64,000 nucleotides of DNA from Prodigiosinella aquatilis (GCA_030388725.1 CP128857.1:3100001-3164000), one strand, 5' to 3'; counted from the stretch's first letter, positions 44,431 through 53,997 are shown. Notes: generated from the sequence alone by a model not told the origin. Numbers and translations are program-made.

Positions 44431-45042
44431 TTATGGTATCTCTTTCGCCATTTCCCACAGATAGAACGACGCAGTGGTTCCGTAGGGGGAGTAGCGACGC
44501 CGATAACGCTCAAATTGCTCCCGGGACAGTTTTTTATGATGATACAGTCGCATCATGCCTCGCTGAATGGCCAGATCCCCCCAGCTCAACACATCAGGCC
44601 GGCGCAGTGAAAAAATCAATAGCATTTCGACAGTCCAGACGCCGACACCGTTCAGCGTGGTCAGGGTTTTTATCACCGCCTGATCATCCATATGCTGAAC
44701 CGCCGACAGATCCACTGCCCCGCTGACAGCAGATTGCGCTACCCCCAGAATGTAATGGGCCTTTTTCATGGTCATACCACATGCCTGAATATCCTCCGGG
44801 CTGAGGTTGTACACGCTTTCAGGGGTTAATGCGCCATCGCACAATGTTAATAATCGCTGATTCACCGTTCTGGCAGCCGCAACTGATATCTGTTGTTCAA
44901 CAATATAGGTCACCAGTGCGCTGAATAAATCCGGCATGGACGGACGGCGAATAACACCGAACCGCGCGATAGCCTCCGCCATTCGTTTATCACGCTTGCT
45001 TAACCAGTCAGTTTCGGTATCACCATAAATAAAAAAAGTCAT
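44431..45042 (-). CDS. DNA-3-methyladenine glycosylase II (short AlkA-like)
   Basis: Base-excision glycosylase of the HhH-GPD superfamily, 203 residues; it lacks the N-terminal TBP-like domain of E. coli AlkA (282 residues) and is thus nearer the Mag-type short enzymes. The hairpin-helix-hairpin LTTLNGVGVWTVEMLLIFSL leads to the catalytic Asp in SWGDLAIQRGM (near residue 155). The upstream helix motif FSALVTYIVEQQISVAAART is conserved. It removes 3-alkyladenine from DNA. The ATG at 45042 follows CAGGAG. It lies beside ada, the usual pairing in the adaptive alkylation response. Confidence 0.88.
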   Translation of the reverse strand: MTFFIYGDTETDWLSKRDKRMAEAIARFGVIRRPSMPDLFSALVTYIVEQQISVAAARTVNQRLLTLCDGALTPESVYNLSPEDIQACGMTMKKAHYILGVAQSAVSGAVDLSAVQHMDDQAVIKTLTTLNGVGVWTVEMLLIFSLRRPDVLSWGDLAIQRGMMRLYHHKKLSREQFERYRRRYSPYGTTASFYLWEMAKEIP

Positions 45043-45209
45043 GAACACTCCTGATGTCTATGCTCAATGGATATACATACTGGCTACATCGTCAATTGTC
45101 TCATTAAAAATTTTTATTTATATCATCTATTCGTTATAAGTAATTCCCGCCAGATACAATGAGTAATTTATTCGGCAATATAGCTTCTGCCGCTATCGAC
45201 AGAAGCTAT

Positions 45210-46595
45210 TTAATTACAAACCAGTTCGGCTAACGTGATAATTGCGTTTTTCACTTCCGTATTCCAGCCAAAACCCGCATTCAATCTAAATGCATGATCG
45301 AAACGATTATCCGATGCAAAAATGGCCCCGGGCGCTATTCCGATACCTTCTAACCGTGCCCTTTTCAATAATTCACGGGTGTTTATTGTATGTTCAGGAA
45401 GCGTGACCCATAGTACAAATCCCCCTTTGGGATCAGTGACTGTGGTACCTGGAGGGAAATACTGAGTGATAGTATCTCGTATATGTTTTATTTGAACAGA
45501 CAACGCTTTTCGTAATTTTTTTATATGAATATCGTAACTACCCGACCTTAGAAACTCAGCAATGGTGGCTTGAGGATAGATGGCTGTCCCCATGGTTGTG
45601 GTATATTTTATGGCTGACAATGTTGATGTATGTCTTCCTGCCGCAACCCAACCAATCCTAAAGCCTGGTGACAATGTTTTGGAAAACCCACTACACAAGA
45701 TCACATTGCTACTTATAGCACGTAGAGGCTTGGGACGATTATTAGCGTAGCAAAGATCACCGTATATATCGTCTTCAATAATGATGATGTCATTATTTTC
45801 AGCCAGAGTAACCAAGCGTTTTTTAGCATGCTCATCCGGCGTACTTCCCATCGGGTTATTTGCATTTGGGATGGTAATAATTGCTCTAATATTGAGCATA
45901 TTGATAGCTTTCTCTAACTGTTCTAGATCTAAACCACTTTCTGTCGTTGGTATTTCTATAACAGTCCGCCCGAGTTTCTGTAGCATTTGCAGTATAACGA
46001 AATAGGTTGGTGACTCGACGACAACGGTATCGCCTGGTTTAGTTGTCGCCCTGATCGCCAGTGAAAGCGCTTCAATACAACCATTGGTTACAATGATTTC
46101 ATCGATATCAAGAGCACAACCATAATCTAATGCTTTGCGTGCTATCTGGTGCCTGAGGGGTTCATATCCCATTCCATTTACTGGCGCACCGAGCAACGCA
46201 GGTGTTTTATAGATCAACTGCCGCATGATGATGCTTAGTTTATCCGTCGGATATAGCTCAGTTGAGGCATTGGCGAGATCCAACCTGATCCGACAAGGGG
46301 TTCCCACTAATGACAGATGGAGATCTTCGTCTGTCGTTAGGGGTAAAAAATCAATTTTTTCTTTATTTTCAGTAAGTAATATTTCTGCGACAAAATAGCC
46401 TGATCGAGGATAAGCAGTAATTTTTCCTTTCGTTTCAAGTAAGCGGATCGCCTGTAATGCAGTCATCGTACTTACTTTATGCTCTCGCGCTATTTGTCTT
46501 ATTGACGGGAGCTTATCTCCCGGTTTTAAGGTTCCACTATCAATGGGTGTACATAAAAACTGCGCTATTTTTACATACTGGGGTAGTTCTTTCAT
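45210..46595 (-). CDS. MocR-type regulator (GntR HTH fused to class I aminotransferase)
   Basis: Transcription factor of 461 residues. Residues 1-70 are a GntR winged helix (GDKLPSIRQIAREHKVSTMT). Residues about 90-455 are a class I/II aminotransferase fold with AXXNPMGSTPD in IPNANNPMGSTPDEHA, IIIEDDIYGDLCY, and the PLP lysine in CSGFSKTLSPGFRIGWVAAG. Such proteins sense PLP-bound amino compounds. It is divergent from a TauE-type exporter over 105 bases and probably controls it, as TauR-like MocR proteins control taurine genes. The ATG at 46595 is preferred. It opens the lower-GC accessory block. Confidence 0.88.
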   Translation of the reverse strand: MKELPQYVKIAQFLCTPIDSGTLKPGDKLPSIRQIAREHKVSTMTALQAIRLLETKGKITAYPRSGYFVAEILLTENKEKIDFLPLTTDEDLHLSLVGTPCRIRLDLANASTELYPTDKLSIIMRQLIYKTPALLGAPVNGMGYEPLRHQIARKALDYGCALDIDEIIVTNGCIEALSLAIRATTKPGDTVVVESPTYFVILQMLQKLGRTVIEIPTTESGLDLEQLEKAINMLNIRAIITIPNANNPMGSTPDEHAKKRLVTLAENNDIIIIEDDIYGDLCYANNRPKPLRAISSNVILCSGFSKTLSPGFRIGWVAAGRHTSTLSAIKYTTTMGTAIYPQATIAEFLRSGSYDIHIKKLRKALSVQIKHIRDTITQYFPPGTTVTDPKGGFVLWVTLPEHTINTRELLKRARLEGIGIAPGAIFASDNRFDHAFRLNAGFGWNTEVKNAIITLAELVCN

Positions 46596-46611
46596 GTTAG
46601 CTCGATGAACT

Positions 46612-46635
46612 GTTATAGAAAATGTTCTATAGAAC
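46612..46635. promoter_or_regulatory. Candidate MocR operator
   Basis: TATAGAA occurs twice in direct orientation, at 46614-46620 and 46628-46634, and the second copy lies in the perfect palindrome GTTCTATAGAAC (46624-46635). It sits between the divergent MocR and TauE-type genes. Confidence 0.4.
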
Positions 46636-46700
46636 TGTGTATACAAACATCATACAGGAACAATTAAATTGAGTCCCACGACTTGAGTGGGGAAAATATA

Positions 46701-47492
46701 ATGGAATTATTAGGCCTATTTTGGCAAGAATACGGGTATTTTGCATTACTACTACTATGCCTTATTGCATTCTGCGCCGGGTTTGTAGACAGCATTGCCG
46801 GCGGTGGTGGTTTATTCCTTGTGCCTGGTTTTCTACTTGTGGGCATGCCACCTCAAGTGGCTCTTGGGCAAGAAAAAATAGTCAGCACTTTTGGAACATT
46901 AGCTGCAATTAGAAACTTTTTAAAAGACCATAAAATGGTTTGGGGTGTCATTGGCATTGGTATTCCATTTTCACTTATTGGTGCATACGCTGGAGCTCAT
47001 AGCATATTGCTGATAGACCCAAAGTGGGTAGCTAAACTGCTTTTACTACTGATTCCCGCAGGAATTATATTATTCCTTATACCAAAAGACAAAAACATTA
47101 TCGGTGATAAAAAGGTAGAACAAAATGTACAATTCTATATTAAAACATCAATCACCTGTTTTGTTGTTGGGTTTTATGATGGTTTCTTTGGCCCTGGCGC
47201 CGGCAGCATGTTCATCATCGCCTTTCATTACCTGTTAAAGTTAAATCTTATTCAGGCATCAGCCAATACTAAAATATTTAATCTGGCCTCGAATGCGGGT
47301 GCTTTAGTTGCATTTGTTATTGCCGGGAAAATTATTTACACACTGGCGCTGCCACTTGTTATTAGTAACGTATTTGGCAATCATGTTGGCAGCAATATGG
47401 CCGTAAAAAAGGGGGGCAATTTAGTTAAGTCTGTATTGATTTTCTCCATACTTTGTCTGTTTATAAGTTTATGCGTTAAGTATTTATATTAA
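46701..47492 (+). CDS. TauE/SafE-family membrane exporter
   Basis: Inner-membrane protein of 263 residues with about eight hydrophobic segments. The family motif AGFVDSIAGGGGLFLVPGFL lies near residue 30 and the second repeat motif GFYDGFFGPGAGSMFIIAF near residue 160. Members export sulfite, sulfoacetate or related anions. The ATG at 46701 follows GGGGAAAA. It is under likely control of the divergent MocR protein; the substrate is unknown. Confidence 0.87.
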   Translation: MELLGLFWQEYGYFALLLLCLIAFCAGFVDSIAGGGGLFLVPGFLLVGMPPQVALGQEKIVSTFGTLAAIRNFLKDHKMVWGVIGIGIPFSLIGAYAGAHSILLIDPKWVAKLLLLLIPAGIILFLIPKDKNIIGDKKVEQNVQFYIKTSITCFVVGFYDGFFGPGAGSMFIIAFHYLLKLNLIQASANTKIFNLASNAGALVAFVIAGKIIYTLALPLVISNVFGNHVGSNMAVKKGGNLVKSVLIFSILCLFISLCVKYLY

Positions 47493-47505
47493 GTGAGGTG
47501 AAGTC

Positions 47506-47631
47506 ATGAATACTCGGAAAGTTGCATTAGATACAGGAACTTCATCAGGGTTTGGAAAAACCAATGGAAAGAATGATACTAAAACTGTGGCCACTTTTTC
47601 TTGTTCACGACAAATCCAGTTCACACATTAG
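47506..47631 (+). pseudogene. Short-chain dehydrogenase N-terminal remnant
   Basis: A 41-codon frame starts MNTRKVALDTGTSSGFGKTN, the NAD(P)-binding start of an SDR (usually VTGTSSGxG, here with Asp for Val before TG). After this the similarity stops and the frame ends. It lies 13 bases past the exporter gene with an AGTGAGGTGA site, so a full SDR gene probably once followed in the operon. Confidence 0.65.
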
Positions 47632-47731
47632 TATTAAGTATATGTATTTAGATACAAATCTATCCTATACTATAAGGTGTATTTCCCTATGATGCATAGT
47701 CCCAACATGAAAATCTAAGTGAGGTTTATAA

Positions 47732-48199
47732 ATGAGCTCCGGAATAACGGTAAGAGGTCTTGATTCTAGTGATAAGAAGGCTTGGTTTGAGCTGTTCCAA
47801 GGATATGCTGATTTTTACAAAGTATCAGTGTCCTCGGAGATTAAGGAAACCGTATGGCAATGGTTATTAGATCCTTCACATCCATTAGAGGGGTTATTAG
47901 CAGTAACCTCAGAGGGTTGCCATGTTGGATTGGCACATTTTAGAGCTTGCCCTCGCAGTCTTTCAGGTAAAGACATGGGATTTTTAGATGATCTTTTTAT
48001 TAACCCGAAATTTAGAGGTTTGGGAATAGCGGATAAAATTTTTGAGAAACTAAAAGAAATCTCTGAGGAGCGCAATTGGCCGGTACTTAGATGGTTGACA
48101 CAAAACTATAATTATCGCGGTAGAAGTTTCTACGATAAATATACAGGCTCGGCCAGCGATTTTATTATGTATCAACTTAAAATCGATGTATTGGCATAG
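47732..48199 (+). CDS. GNAT-family N-acetyltransferase
   Basis: Acetyl-CoA-dependent acetyltransferase of 155 residues. Motif A reads FLDDLFINPKFRGLGIADKI (the R/Q-x2-G-x-G/A type acetyl-CoA loop), followed by VLRWLTQNYNYRGRSFYDKY. The arrangement resembles small single-domain GNATs acting on amines or amino acids. The start ATG follows GTGAGG. The substrate is unknown. The gene sits between remnants of an SDR and an oxygenase. Confidence 0.85.
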   Translation: MSSGITVRGLDSSDKKAWFELFQGYADFYKVSVSSEIKETVWQWLLDPSHPLEGLLAVTSEGCHVGLAHFRACPRSLSGKDMGFLDDLFINPKFRGLGIADKIFEKLKEISEERNWPVLRWLTQNYNYRGRSFYDKYTGSASDFIMYQLKIDVLA

Positions 48200-48417
48200 C
48201 TCTTAATATAACTGAAGATTGGGATCATAATTATGGTGGCCTTACTCACATCCTCGATCACAACAGAAAGAAAGTTATAGATACGCTTACTCCAACATTT
48301 GGTGAACTTTTTTTGTTTGATACATCTCAAACTCAGATTCCTCATTTAGTGTCGATGATTAATGTCAACCAGAAAAACAAAAGAATGTCTGTGATAGCAA
48401 GATACGGAAAGGCATAG
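48196..48417 (+). pseudogene. 2OG-Fe(II) oxygenase C-terminal remnant
   Basis: The frame beginning at the GNAT stop reads IALNITEDWDHNYGGLTHIL, then TLTPTFGELFLFDTSQTQIP, with PHLVSMI and RMSVIARYGKA to the stop. This is the pattern of the C-terminal half of prolyl-4-hydroxylase-like dioxygenases (LYLNxxWxxxxGG...P..g.LvlF). The His-x-Asp iron half-site would be in the missing N-terminal part, so it cannot be active. It ends 5 bases before the EamA gene. Confidence 0.6.
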
Positions 48418-48422
48418 ATTAG

Positions 48423-49322
48423 ATGGCTATAAGGAGCTTGTGGTTAACATTTTTTATGGCTTTGATATGGGGAACGTCTTTTCCCGTTTCTAAAATCGCC
48501 ATTGATATAATAGGACCTTATGCATTTAGGGTTGCAGGTTCACTTATGTCATGTTTGGTTATTTTCATTTTTTTTAATAAAACCATTATTTCAAGTTTTA
48601 AAATGATCGATAGGTCAGCATTTATAAGAATATTCATAATTGCTGTTCCAAATGTCTTTCTTGTCCCAACCTTAAACAGTATCGCTTTACACTATATATC
48701 AGTGACTAATGCAACCATCCTTGTCTATACAATGCCCTGCTTTACTTCACTTATTCTTATGGCGATATCTGGTAAGGTAAACATCATATCTCTTTTCTCT
48801 CTTATTTTATGCCTGACGGGAATAATATTCATTTTGAAGGAAGTGAAGTTTGGGTTGGGTGAAGCAGTAATATTATGTAGCGCAATTTTCTGGGCGGCTG
48901 GGGCAGTCATATCACAAAAGATAGTCTCGACTATTCCATTTAAAGCCAGGCTGTTCTGGCAAATGCTGATGTCAACTATATTGGTATGTGCAACATATCC
49001 TTTTTTTCAGAATGGTGAGTTACTGCAACCAATATCTAAAGCATTTGTTGACCCGCGTTGTTTAATGTCGGTTCTTTATTTAGGTATTGTGGGTAATGCT
49101 GTAGCTTATTACATATGGTTTTATCTCATTCAAAATGAAAGTGCTGAGTATGCAAGCTATGCTACTTTGTTGTCCCCTGTAATTACGGTAATAATAGCCT
49201 CATCATTTTTAAATGAGATACCATCAATTCAACAAATTGTAGGCTTCATTTTAATTTTAACAAGTGCAGTCTTAGTTAATTTTTTAAAACCCTTCATGAT
49301 GAAACTGAGAGAAGCAAGATGA
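48423..49322 (+). CDS. EamA/DMT-family exporter (RhaT/YdcZ-type)
   Basis: Drug/metabolite transporter of 299 residues with ten predicted helices in two EamA repeats. The start FFMALIWGTSFPVSKIAIDI is typical; ISVTNATILVYTMPCFTSLI and YLGIVGNAVAYYIWFYLIQN mark the two halves. Family members export amino acids or small metabolites. The lower GC content matches its neighbours, so it seems part of the acquired block. Substrate unknown. Confidence 0.87.
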   Translation: MAIRSLWLTFFMALIWGTSFPVSKIAIDIIGPYAFRVAGSLMSCLVIFIFFNKTIISSFKMIDRSAFIRIFIIAVPNVFLVPTLNSIALHYISVTNATILVYTMPCFTSLILMAISGKVNIISLFSLILCLTGIIFILKEVKFGLGEAVILCSAIFWAAGAVISQKIVSTIPFKARLFWQMLMSTILVCATYPFFQNGELLQPISKAFVDPRCLMSVLYLGIVGNAVAYYIWFYLIQNESAEYASYATLLSPVITVIIASSFLNEIPSIQQIVGFILILTSAVLVNFLKPFMMKLREAR

Positions 49323-49478
49323 AAAATTTCGCCTTGTGGGTTTTTTAATTCATTTGAATATCGTTCATCCATCGCCGTCTTTCATGAATTTGAACTCAGT
49401 GATGGATTTTGTTAACCAAAGAAGAGAAAGATAACCGATCGGTTACGTTCAGATCTGCGTCTAATCGTAACTATTCGT

Positions 49479-49738
49479 TTAAAGTTCAGAACCGTTAGTT
49501 TCAATCACATGTTGATACCAGTAGAAGCTTTTCTTGCGATAACGCGCCAGTGTACCGTTACCATCATTGTCCTGATTAACATAGATGAAACCGTAGCGTT
49601 TTACCATTTCTGATGTTGATGCACTAATTAAATCAATAGGCCCCCAGGAAGTATATCCCATCACCTCGACACCATCTTTAATCGCTTCCTTCATCTGTGT
49701 TAAATGAGATTTAAAGAATTCGATACGATAATATTCAG
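49479..49738 (-). pseudogene. GH1 6-phospho-beta-glucosidase C-terminal remnant
   Basis: The last about 85 residues of a BglA/AscB/ArbB-type enzyme remain: YYRIEFFKSHLTQMKEAIKD, then GYTSWGPIDLISAST, KRYGFIYVNQD and RKKSFYWYQHVIETNG. The whole barrel including both catalytic Glu residues is missing. The remnant stops abruptly near 49738, marking a deletion border at the right edge of the accessory block. Confidence 0.82.
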
Positions 49739-49960
49739 TTCAATCAATCCATATAGCGCTATTTCCACAAATACCAGCAAAACGCAAACGACGCCGGCTG
49801 TGACCCAGAACGGTTATTTGGCTTATACTATCCCTATCGATTAATTTTATTTATCTAAATAAAATCAAAAAGATAAATTGATCTCACCTCTGTCAAAACG
49901 CTAAATTAACCGCAGTAGTGTTACTATCCGGTGAAAAATCGGGAGCAGAAAGGAGCAAGC

Positions 49961-51421
49961 ATGCATAGCAACGAATCCGGCACGACCCTCACCGTCGAAC
50001 AGGCGCTTGATAAACTGGAAGCGTTGTACAACAGCGCGGTTTGCGCTTTGCGTGACGCCATCAGTGATTTCATCAAAAATAATACATTGCCTGACGTGAA
50101 GACACGCGCCAACGGGTTATTCGTTTATCCCGAGCTACGTATCAGCTGGGACGGTACCTCCACCAACCACTCCAAAACCCGGGCCTATGGTCGTTTTACT
50201 CATCCCGGTCACTACACTACTACCATCACCCGACCCGCATTGTTCCGCCGTTATCTGGCAGACCAGCTCACCATACTGGCAGGAGAATATTCGGCCATTA
50301 TTGATGTCGGCCCGTCACAACAAGAAATCCCTTTTCCTTATGTGATTGACGGCTCGAATCTGGTCCTTAACCGGTCGATGAGTGCCGGAATTGCGCAGCA
50401 TTTTCCAACCACCGAGCTGGCACAAATCGGCGATGAAACCGCCGACGGAATATTTCAGACCACCACGCGCTTTCCCCTATCACACTTCGACGCGCTGCGG
50501 GCCGATTTCTCACTGGCCCGGTTACGGCATTACACCGGAACCCCGGCAGAACATTTCCAGCCCTTCGTCCTTTTTACTAATTACACCCGCTATGTCGATG
50601 AGTTTGTTCGTTGGGGCTGTGAGCAAATTGCCGATCCGAACAGTCCGTATGAAGCGCTTTCCTGTGCTGGCGGGTCGTATATCACCCCTGACGTCACCCA
50701 CCCGGAACAGGTCGTTTCAGACCTCACCTGGAAAAATCATCAAATGCCGGGCTACCACCTGATTGCACCCGGTGGCCGGGGAATTACACTGATCAATATT
50801 GGCGTCGGCCCATCCAACGCCAAGACCATCTGCGATCACCTCGCGGTACTGCGTCCACATGCCTGGTTGATGATCGGCCATTGTGGCGGCCTGCGCGAAA
50901 GCCAGACCATCGGCGACTACGTTCTGGCCCACGCTTATCTACGTGACGACCATGTGCTGGATTCAGTCCTGCCACCGGATATTCCAATTCCGAGCATCGC
51001 CGAAGTACAGCGCGCACTGTATGACGCCACCAAAACCGTCAGCGGTATGCCCGGTGAAGAAGTGAAGCAACGGCTGCGCACCGGTACGGTTGTCACCACC
51101 GATGATCGTAACTGGGAACTGCGATATTCAGCCTCTGCCTTGCGTTTCAACCTAAGCCGCGCTGTCGCCGTCGATATGGAAAGTGCCACAATTGCCGCCC
51201 AAGGTTATCGTTTTCGGGTACCGTATGGCACACTACTGTGCGTTTCCGACAAACCGCTGCATGGTGAAATCAAACTGCCTGGCCAGGCCAACCGTTTCTA
51301 CGAAGGCGCGATTTCAGAACATCTACAGATTGGCATCTGCGCCATTGAACTGCTTCGGGCAGAAGGTGATCGCCTGCATTCACGCAAACTACGTACCTTC
51401 AATGAGCCGCCATTTCGTTAA
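49961..51421 (+). CDS. amn: AMP nucleosidase
   Basis: Hydrolyses AMP to adenine and ribose 5-phosphate; 486 residues (E. coli Amn 484). The N-terminal regulatory domain has FVYPELRISWDGTSTNHSKT and TTTITRPALFRRYL. The C-terminal phosphorylase-like domain has NIGVGPSNAKTICDHLAVLR, MIGHCGGLRESQTIGDYVLA and VDMESATIAAQGYRFRVPYG. Start at ATG 49961 behind AAAGGAG. A periplasmic iron-siderophore binding protein gene follows after only 30 bases in the same direction, so the two are probably co-transcribed, which is unusual. Confidence 0.94.
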   Translation: MHSNESGTTLTVEQALDKLEALYNSAVCALRDAISDFIKNNTLPDVKTRANGLFVYPELRISWDGTSTNHSKTRAYGRFTHPGHYTTTITRPALFRRYLADQLTILAGEYSAIIDVGPSQQEIPFPYVIDGSNLVLNRSMSAGIAQHFPTTELAQIGDETADGIFQTTTRFPLSHFDALRADFSLARLRHYTGTPAEHFQPFVLFTNYTRYVDEFVRWGCEQIADPNSPYEALSCAGGSYITPDVTHPEQVVSDLTWKNHQMPGYHLIAPGGRGITLINIGVGPSNAKTICDHLAVLRPHAWLMIGHCGGLRESQTIGDYVLAHAYLRDDHVLDSVLPPDIPIPSIAEVQRALYDATKTVSGMPGEEVKQRLRTGTVVTTDDRNWELRYSASALRFNLSRAVAVDMESATIAAQGYRFRVPYGTLLCVSDKPLHGEIKLPGQANRFYEGAISEHLQIGICAIELLRAEGDRLHSRKLRTFNEPPFR

Positions 51422-51451
51422 TGAATTGATTTAAAAGGGAATAAAAACGAC

Positions 51452-52480
51452 ATGCAACACAAAGTACCGACGATGACACACTGGATACAGGCAATTATTG
51501 TCAGTATTCTGGCAAGCGTCCTGCTGAGTGGCTGCGACGATAAAGAGGCATTGCCCCCTCCTCCGCCTCATGCAACAGCGCAAATGCATCAGGTCGGTTG
51601 GCCCCGGACTATTGAAACCCTGAAAGGGCCGCTGACATTACAGCATCCGCCACAGCGCATTGTATCAACCAGTGTGACGATCAGTGGTACGCTGCTGGCA
51701 ATTAACGCGCCGCTGATCGCTTCCGGCGCAACCAGTCCCAATACCGCCGTTTCCGACAGCCAGGGGTTCTTTACTCAATGGAGCAAGGAAGCCACTGCCC
51801 GTGGTGTGAAACCGCTTTACATTACCGAGCCGAACGCAGAAGCCATTGCCGCGGCTGCGCCGGATCTGATTGTGATTGCCGCCACCGGCGGTGATTCCGC
51901 GTTAAAACTGTATAAACAACTGTCGGCGATTGCCCCGACATTAGTCATTGATTATGGTAATAAAAGCTGGCAGCAACTGGCGCAACAATTGGGTGAAGCC
52001 ACCGGCCATGATGCCGATGCCCTGCGTATTATCACCCGGTTTGAACAACGGGTTCAGACGGTAAAAAGGATGATTACCTTGCCACCACAGCCAGTTTCCG
52101 CGCTGGTGTATTACGAGGATGGTCGTGGCATAAACCTCTGGACGGCATCTTCCGCACAAGGCCAGTTACTGACAGAACTGGGCTTCACGCTGAGTACTCT
52201 GCCCGCTGGCATAAAAACCGAAACCAAACAGGGAAAACGCCAGGATATTGTGCAGATATCCGGTGAAAACACGGCCGACAGTCTGAACGGCAAGAGTCTG
52301 CTGCTTTTTGCCGCCGACGACAGCACTGTCAGCAAGCTAAACGCCAACCCATTTCTCAACCATCTGGAGTCAGTAGTACAGCATCGGGTATGGGCAATGG
52401 GGCTGGATACGTTCCGCCTGGATTACTATAGTGCCAGCGATATGCTCAATCACATTGAGCAGCATTTCAAAAAACCATAA
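51452..52480 (+). CDS. fepB: Ferric-siderophore binding lipoprotein (FepB-like)
   Basis: Periplasmic binding protein of 342 residues, helical-backbone (cluster A-III/TroA-like) type for ferric catecholates. A lipobox SVLLSGC occurs near residue 28, so it is probably lipid-anchored. Binding-protein marks include PQRIVSTSVTISGTLLAIN, EAIAAAAPDLIVIAATGGDS and VYYEDGRGINLWTASSAQGQ. An alternative ATG at 51473 would give a conventional signal length. It would pass the siderophore to FepDG. Its position convergent with entS matches the E. coli fepB-entS arrangement in mirror image. Confidence 0.87.
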   Translation: MQHKVPTMTHWIQAIIVSILASVLLSGCDDKEALPPPPPHATAQMHQVGWPRTIETLKGPLTLQHPPQRIVSTSVTISGTLLAINAPLIASGATSPNTAVSDSQGFFTQWSKEATARGVKPLYITEPNAEAIAAAAPDLIVIAATGGDSALKLYKQLSAIAPTLVIDYGNKSWQQLAQQLGEATGHDADALRIITRFEQRVQTVKRMITLPPQPVSALVYYEDGRGINLWTASSAQGQLLTELGFTLSTLPAGIKTETKQGKRQDIVQISGENTADSLNGKSLLLFAADDSTVSKLNANPFLNHLESVVQHRVWAMGLDTFRLDYYSASDMLNHIEQHFKKP

Positions 52481-52569
52481 CCGCGCGCAGAGAGTGATAG
52501 TGATGCCGGTCGACTCACGGCAGGCATCAGATAGAACCTATGTTTATTGCTCGTTTTACCACGCCAGGA

Positions 52570-53847
52570 TCAACGTGCGGGTGCCTCACCGGCTTGTTCC
52601 TCTGGTTCATTCTCTTGTGCACTACTGAAGGTACAGTGACGTAACGGACGCACGCCGATGGCCAGCAATCCCCCTAACAGAGCAGCGGCGGCGCCAAATG
52701 ACAAAATGCTCAGTGTCGGAGTGAGTAACCGTCCCATCATCCCCAGCCCCAATGCTCCCAGAGAATCCCCGCTCACATCCTGCGCGGTACCCAGACTGTT
52801 CACCCGTCCCAGCAAGTGATCCGGCGTGTGGCTCTGTATCAGCGTAAATTGCAGCAGAGAAGCGATGGAATTCAGATAGCCATAGCAGACCAGTGCCATT
52901 AATGCCGGAAGGATATGCCCAACCAGCCCCAGCGACGTCACCGCCAAAAAAGCGCCCGTAGCACTACCCAGTAGTATCCACCCCGGCCGCGTCACATGCG
53001 ATACCCAACCGCTGGTAAAGGCCCCCAGCATCGCCCCCAGCGGGACAGCGGAATACATCAGGCCAACCGCCGAAGGACCGGCGTGGTAAACGTCATTGGC
53101 CAGTACCGGAAAAAGGATACGCATGGCGCCCACAATGCTCACCAGCATGCCAATTAACACCACACAACCGACCACTTTATTAGTACAGACAAACTGCACG
53201 CCATTGACCAGCGCCCGTAACGGATGCTCCGGTTCCCGTGCTCCCGGTTGCAAGGGCGGTAAACGCACCAACGGAATCAATGTGGCCAACGTTCCTATTG
53301 CGGCAATGGCGAAATTCCAGCCCACGCCACCCGCAACGATAATCACCCCGCCCAGTGCCGGAGAGAGAATGGCGCCAAGACGCACCGTCAGCATACTCAG
53401 TGCCCCTGCGGCAGCGAGGTTTTCACGACCGACCAGCAGCGGAATAACCGCCATTAACGCCGTCATACCCAACGCACCGAAGAAACCATCCCAGGCGGCC
53501 AGCACATAGAGCGCCAACAATGACGGTGAATCAGAAAAAGCATTCATGCTCAGAGCCACAAACCCCAACCCACAAGTACCACGTGCAAACAGAATCAGCT
53601 TACGGCGATCAAAGCGATCGGCCAGCACGCCACCCAGCAGCAGACCGATAAACATGCCCACGCCATCCAGCGCCACCGCCATACCAACCTGTAACGTTGA
53701 CCCGGTCATGGACTGAATTTGTACCGGTACACCGACTGCCAGCATACCCAGTGCAAATACTGACAACATACGGGCGACAAAGATCGCGCGAAATGGCGCA
53801 TTGTTTTTCAGCAAGCTGAAATCAAGCAGAATGGACGATTTAGCCAT
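52570..53847 (-). CDS. entS: Catecholate siderophore exporter (EntS-like MFS)
   Basis: Twelve-helix MFS exporter of 425 residues. Close to E. coli EntS throughout: LSLLKNNAPFRAIFVARMLS-like start, VPVQIQSMTGSTLQVGMAVA, GVLADRFDRRKLILFARGTCG, and GRENLAAAGALSMLTVRLG. It exports the newly made siderophore from the cytoplasm. The ATG has no close strong site. It is divergent from fepD over a Fur box and convergent with fepB. Confidence 0.9.
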   Translation of the reverse strand: MAKSSILLDFSLLKNNAPFRAIFVARMLSVFALGMLAVGVPVQIQSMTGSTLQVGMAVALDGVGMFIGLLLGGVLADRFDRRKLILFARGTCGLGFVALSMNAFSDSPSLLALYVLAAWDGFFGALGMTALMAVIPLLVGRENLAAAGALSMLTVRLGAILSPALGGVIIVAGGVGWNFAIAAIGTLATLIPLVRLPPLQPGAREPEHPLRALVNGVQFVCTNKVVGCVVLIGMLVSIVGAMRILFPVLANDVYHAGPSAVGLMYSAVPLGAMLGAFTSGWVSHVTRPGWILLGSATGAFLAVTSLGLVGHILPALMALVCYGYLNSIASLLQFTLIQSHTPDHLLGRVNSLGTAQDVSGDSLGALGLGMMGRLLTPTLSILSFGAAAALLGGLLAIGVRPLRHCTFSSAQENEPEEQAGEAPAR

Positions 53848-53982
53848 GATTACCTAAACGAAGGTTGAAGGTTATTCATTGACCATACCCTCTGTCAAAG
53901 ACGGACAGGCAGCTCGATACGAGGTTTATGTCAATGTATTTGATGAAGAACTCATGCTACCATAGCTCACCAATAACGTTAA

Positions 53983-53997
53983 TGATAATAATAATCA
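53983..53997. promoter_or_regulatory. Fur box between entS and fepD
   Basis: TGATAATAATAATCA matches the 7-1-7 Fur core TGATAATnATTATCA with one mismatch. It lies in the divergent spacer of entS and fepD and would repress both when iron is sufficient. Confidence 0.8.
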
